This document shows positions 20,604 to 21,074 of a stretch of DNA of 21,074 nucleotides, in pieces. The notes under the pieces were generated by a model that did not search any database, was not told the origin of the DNA, and saw only the letters and a list, made by a program, of their open reading frames with translations. Each line of letters opens with the position of its first letter. The first letter of the stretch is position 1. Both the position numbers and the translations under genes were made by a program. Origin of the DNA: CAZYSK01 sp964649415 (GTDB lineage: Bacteria > Chloroflexota > Anaerolineae > B4-G1). The stretch lies in contig CAZYSK010000092.1 of the NCBI GenBank assembly GCA_964649415.1, forward strand, positions 1 to 21,074, in the 5' to 3' direction.

Positions 20604-20921
20604 TCATTCCTTGGGTGTCTTGCCGATCTCCCACACGCAAGCTGGATCGCCCATCGCCCGGCATGCGACTTGCACAACCTCGAATTCCTTGCCTGTCTGC
20701 CAGTGGGCGGCCTCTTTCAGAGAGCCGGTCCACAGCCAGCATATCGGTTCGTCCGCCAGTTTGCCGGCACACATCGGGCAGTCCTCCGTAATGTAGGCCA
20801 GTTTGTCCCCACCCTGTTTGCCGACAACTTCCTCGGCTGCCAGCAGCGCCCAGCGCATATAGGCGTCCGCTGTGTACAGATCTGTGACAGGATCATGCCC
20901 GGGCCGATTCTCAATCTTCAT
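20604..20921 (-). CDS. Small 4VR (V4R)-domain protein
   Basis: The start at ATG 20921 is preceded by AAGGAGAGG and GGAAGGGG; a longer in-frame ATG at 20981 falls at the predicted transcription start and is unlikely. The 105-residue protein ends with the pattern of a 4VR domain: GSLKEAAHWQTGKEFEVVQVACRAMGDPACVWEI. 4VR domains bind small hydrophobic ligands or form part of sensors and chaperones. C48 and C51 (a CPMC pair), C61, C87 and C95 are notable. No output domain is attached, so it is a minimal stand-alone version. The HAD gene follows on the same strand. Confidence 0.75.
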   Translation of the reverse strand: MKIENRPGHDPVTDLYTADAYMRWALLAAEEVVGKQGGDKLAYITEDCPMCAGKLADEPICWLWTGSLKEAAHWQTGKEFEVVQVACRAMGDPACVWEIGKTPKE

Positions 20922-20987
20922 TGGCCCCTTCCTCTCCTTGAGCTGTTGGTGGGCCTGACCTGGTGGATTCTCATCGAGCACAGGGGT

Positions 20988-20996
20988 ATTATAGCA
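20988..20996 (-). promoter_or_regulatory. Candidate extended -10 promoter for the 4VR gene
   Basis: On the minus strand a perfect TATAAT (20988-20993) is preceded by TGC. No good -35 is found at the usual distance. The start would be near 20981, leaving a leader of about 60 nt. Confidence 0.4.
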
Positions 20997-21023
20997 TCTC
21001 CCTTACGAGAATGCCACCGGCGG

Positions 21024-21045
21024 GCTTTCGCAGCGGGTCGAAAGC
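21024..21045. other. 7-bp inverted repeat at the right edge
   Basis: GCTTTCG (21024-21030) and CGAAAGC (21039-21045) can form a stem with an 8-nt loop. It lies upstream of the 4VR promoter and could be an operator or the end of a transcript outside the window. Nothing else is seen between it and the window edge. Confidence 0.35.
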
Positions 21046-21074
21046 TCCGGGGGGCAAATCTGTGGGTCTGCAAG

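Overview
The window reads as GC-rich chromosomal DNA of a bacterium, most likely a Chloroflexota (Anaerolineae-like) lineage. That assignment is inference. It rests on Thr/Pro-rich linkers behind lipoprotein cysteines, a CapA-type protein with a divergent first motif, a lone CpaF/TadA-type ATPase, Shine-Dalgarno-led genes with sigma70-type promoters, and several families of short palindromic repeats. No single marker gene here fixes the taxonomy. There are 24 protein genes (one partial at the left edge) and one tRNA gene. I see no transposase, phage gene, CRISPR array or rRNA.

Layout. 1-2764 (+): the tail of an unknown gene, then a cysteine-rich 4Fe-4S protein overlapping a membrane methyltransferase-like gene, then a HAD phosphatase whose C-terminal loop is filled by an in-frame array of 72-bp hairpin repeats. 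2801-4144 (-): cpaF, with a perfect palindrome at its predicted transcription start. 4369-5562 (+): an MFS transporter, divergent from cpaF. 5615-6300 (-): two small membrane proteins. 6301-6846: no gene, but a 35-bp tandem hairpin repeat. 6847-8935 (-): Nudix, esterase and Nudix genes in one run, 77 bp downstream of tRNA-Ser(GGA), with a 16-bp perfect palindrome between. 9165-9548 (-): a small unknown protein. 9805-10525 (+): a Phd/YefM antitoxin and PIN toxin pair with a clear operator. 10584-13586 (-): an L,D-transpeptidase and a CapA-like lipoprotein. 13805-18629 (-): a tightly packed run in transcription order of Tat-exported L,D-transpeptidase, YprB-like exonuclease, AarF/UbiB kinase and Fpg glycosylase. 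18712-20921 (-): 4VR-domain protein, HAD phosphatase, Ogt methyltransferase and lipoprotein.

How the genes fit together. Two themes recur. One is cell-envelope work: two L,D-transpeptidases with different export signals, CapA-like and other lipoproteins, and small membrane proteins. The other is repair or clean-up of damaged nucleotides and DNA: Fpg, Ogt, two Nudix hydrolases, two HAD phosphatases and a DEDD exonuclease. Most are single housekeeping or accessory genes rather than one pathway.

The most unusual content is repeat DNA. Four unrelated hairpin-forming repeats occur in 21 kb: one inside a coding sequence, one at a promoter, one just downstream of a tRNA, and one as an intergenic tandem array. 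I found no complete, clearly novel defence or biosynthetic system.
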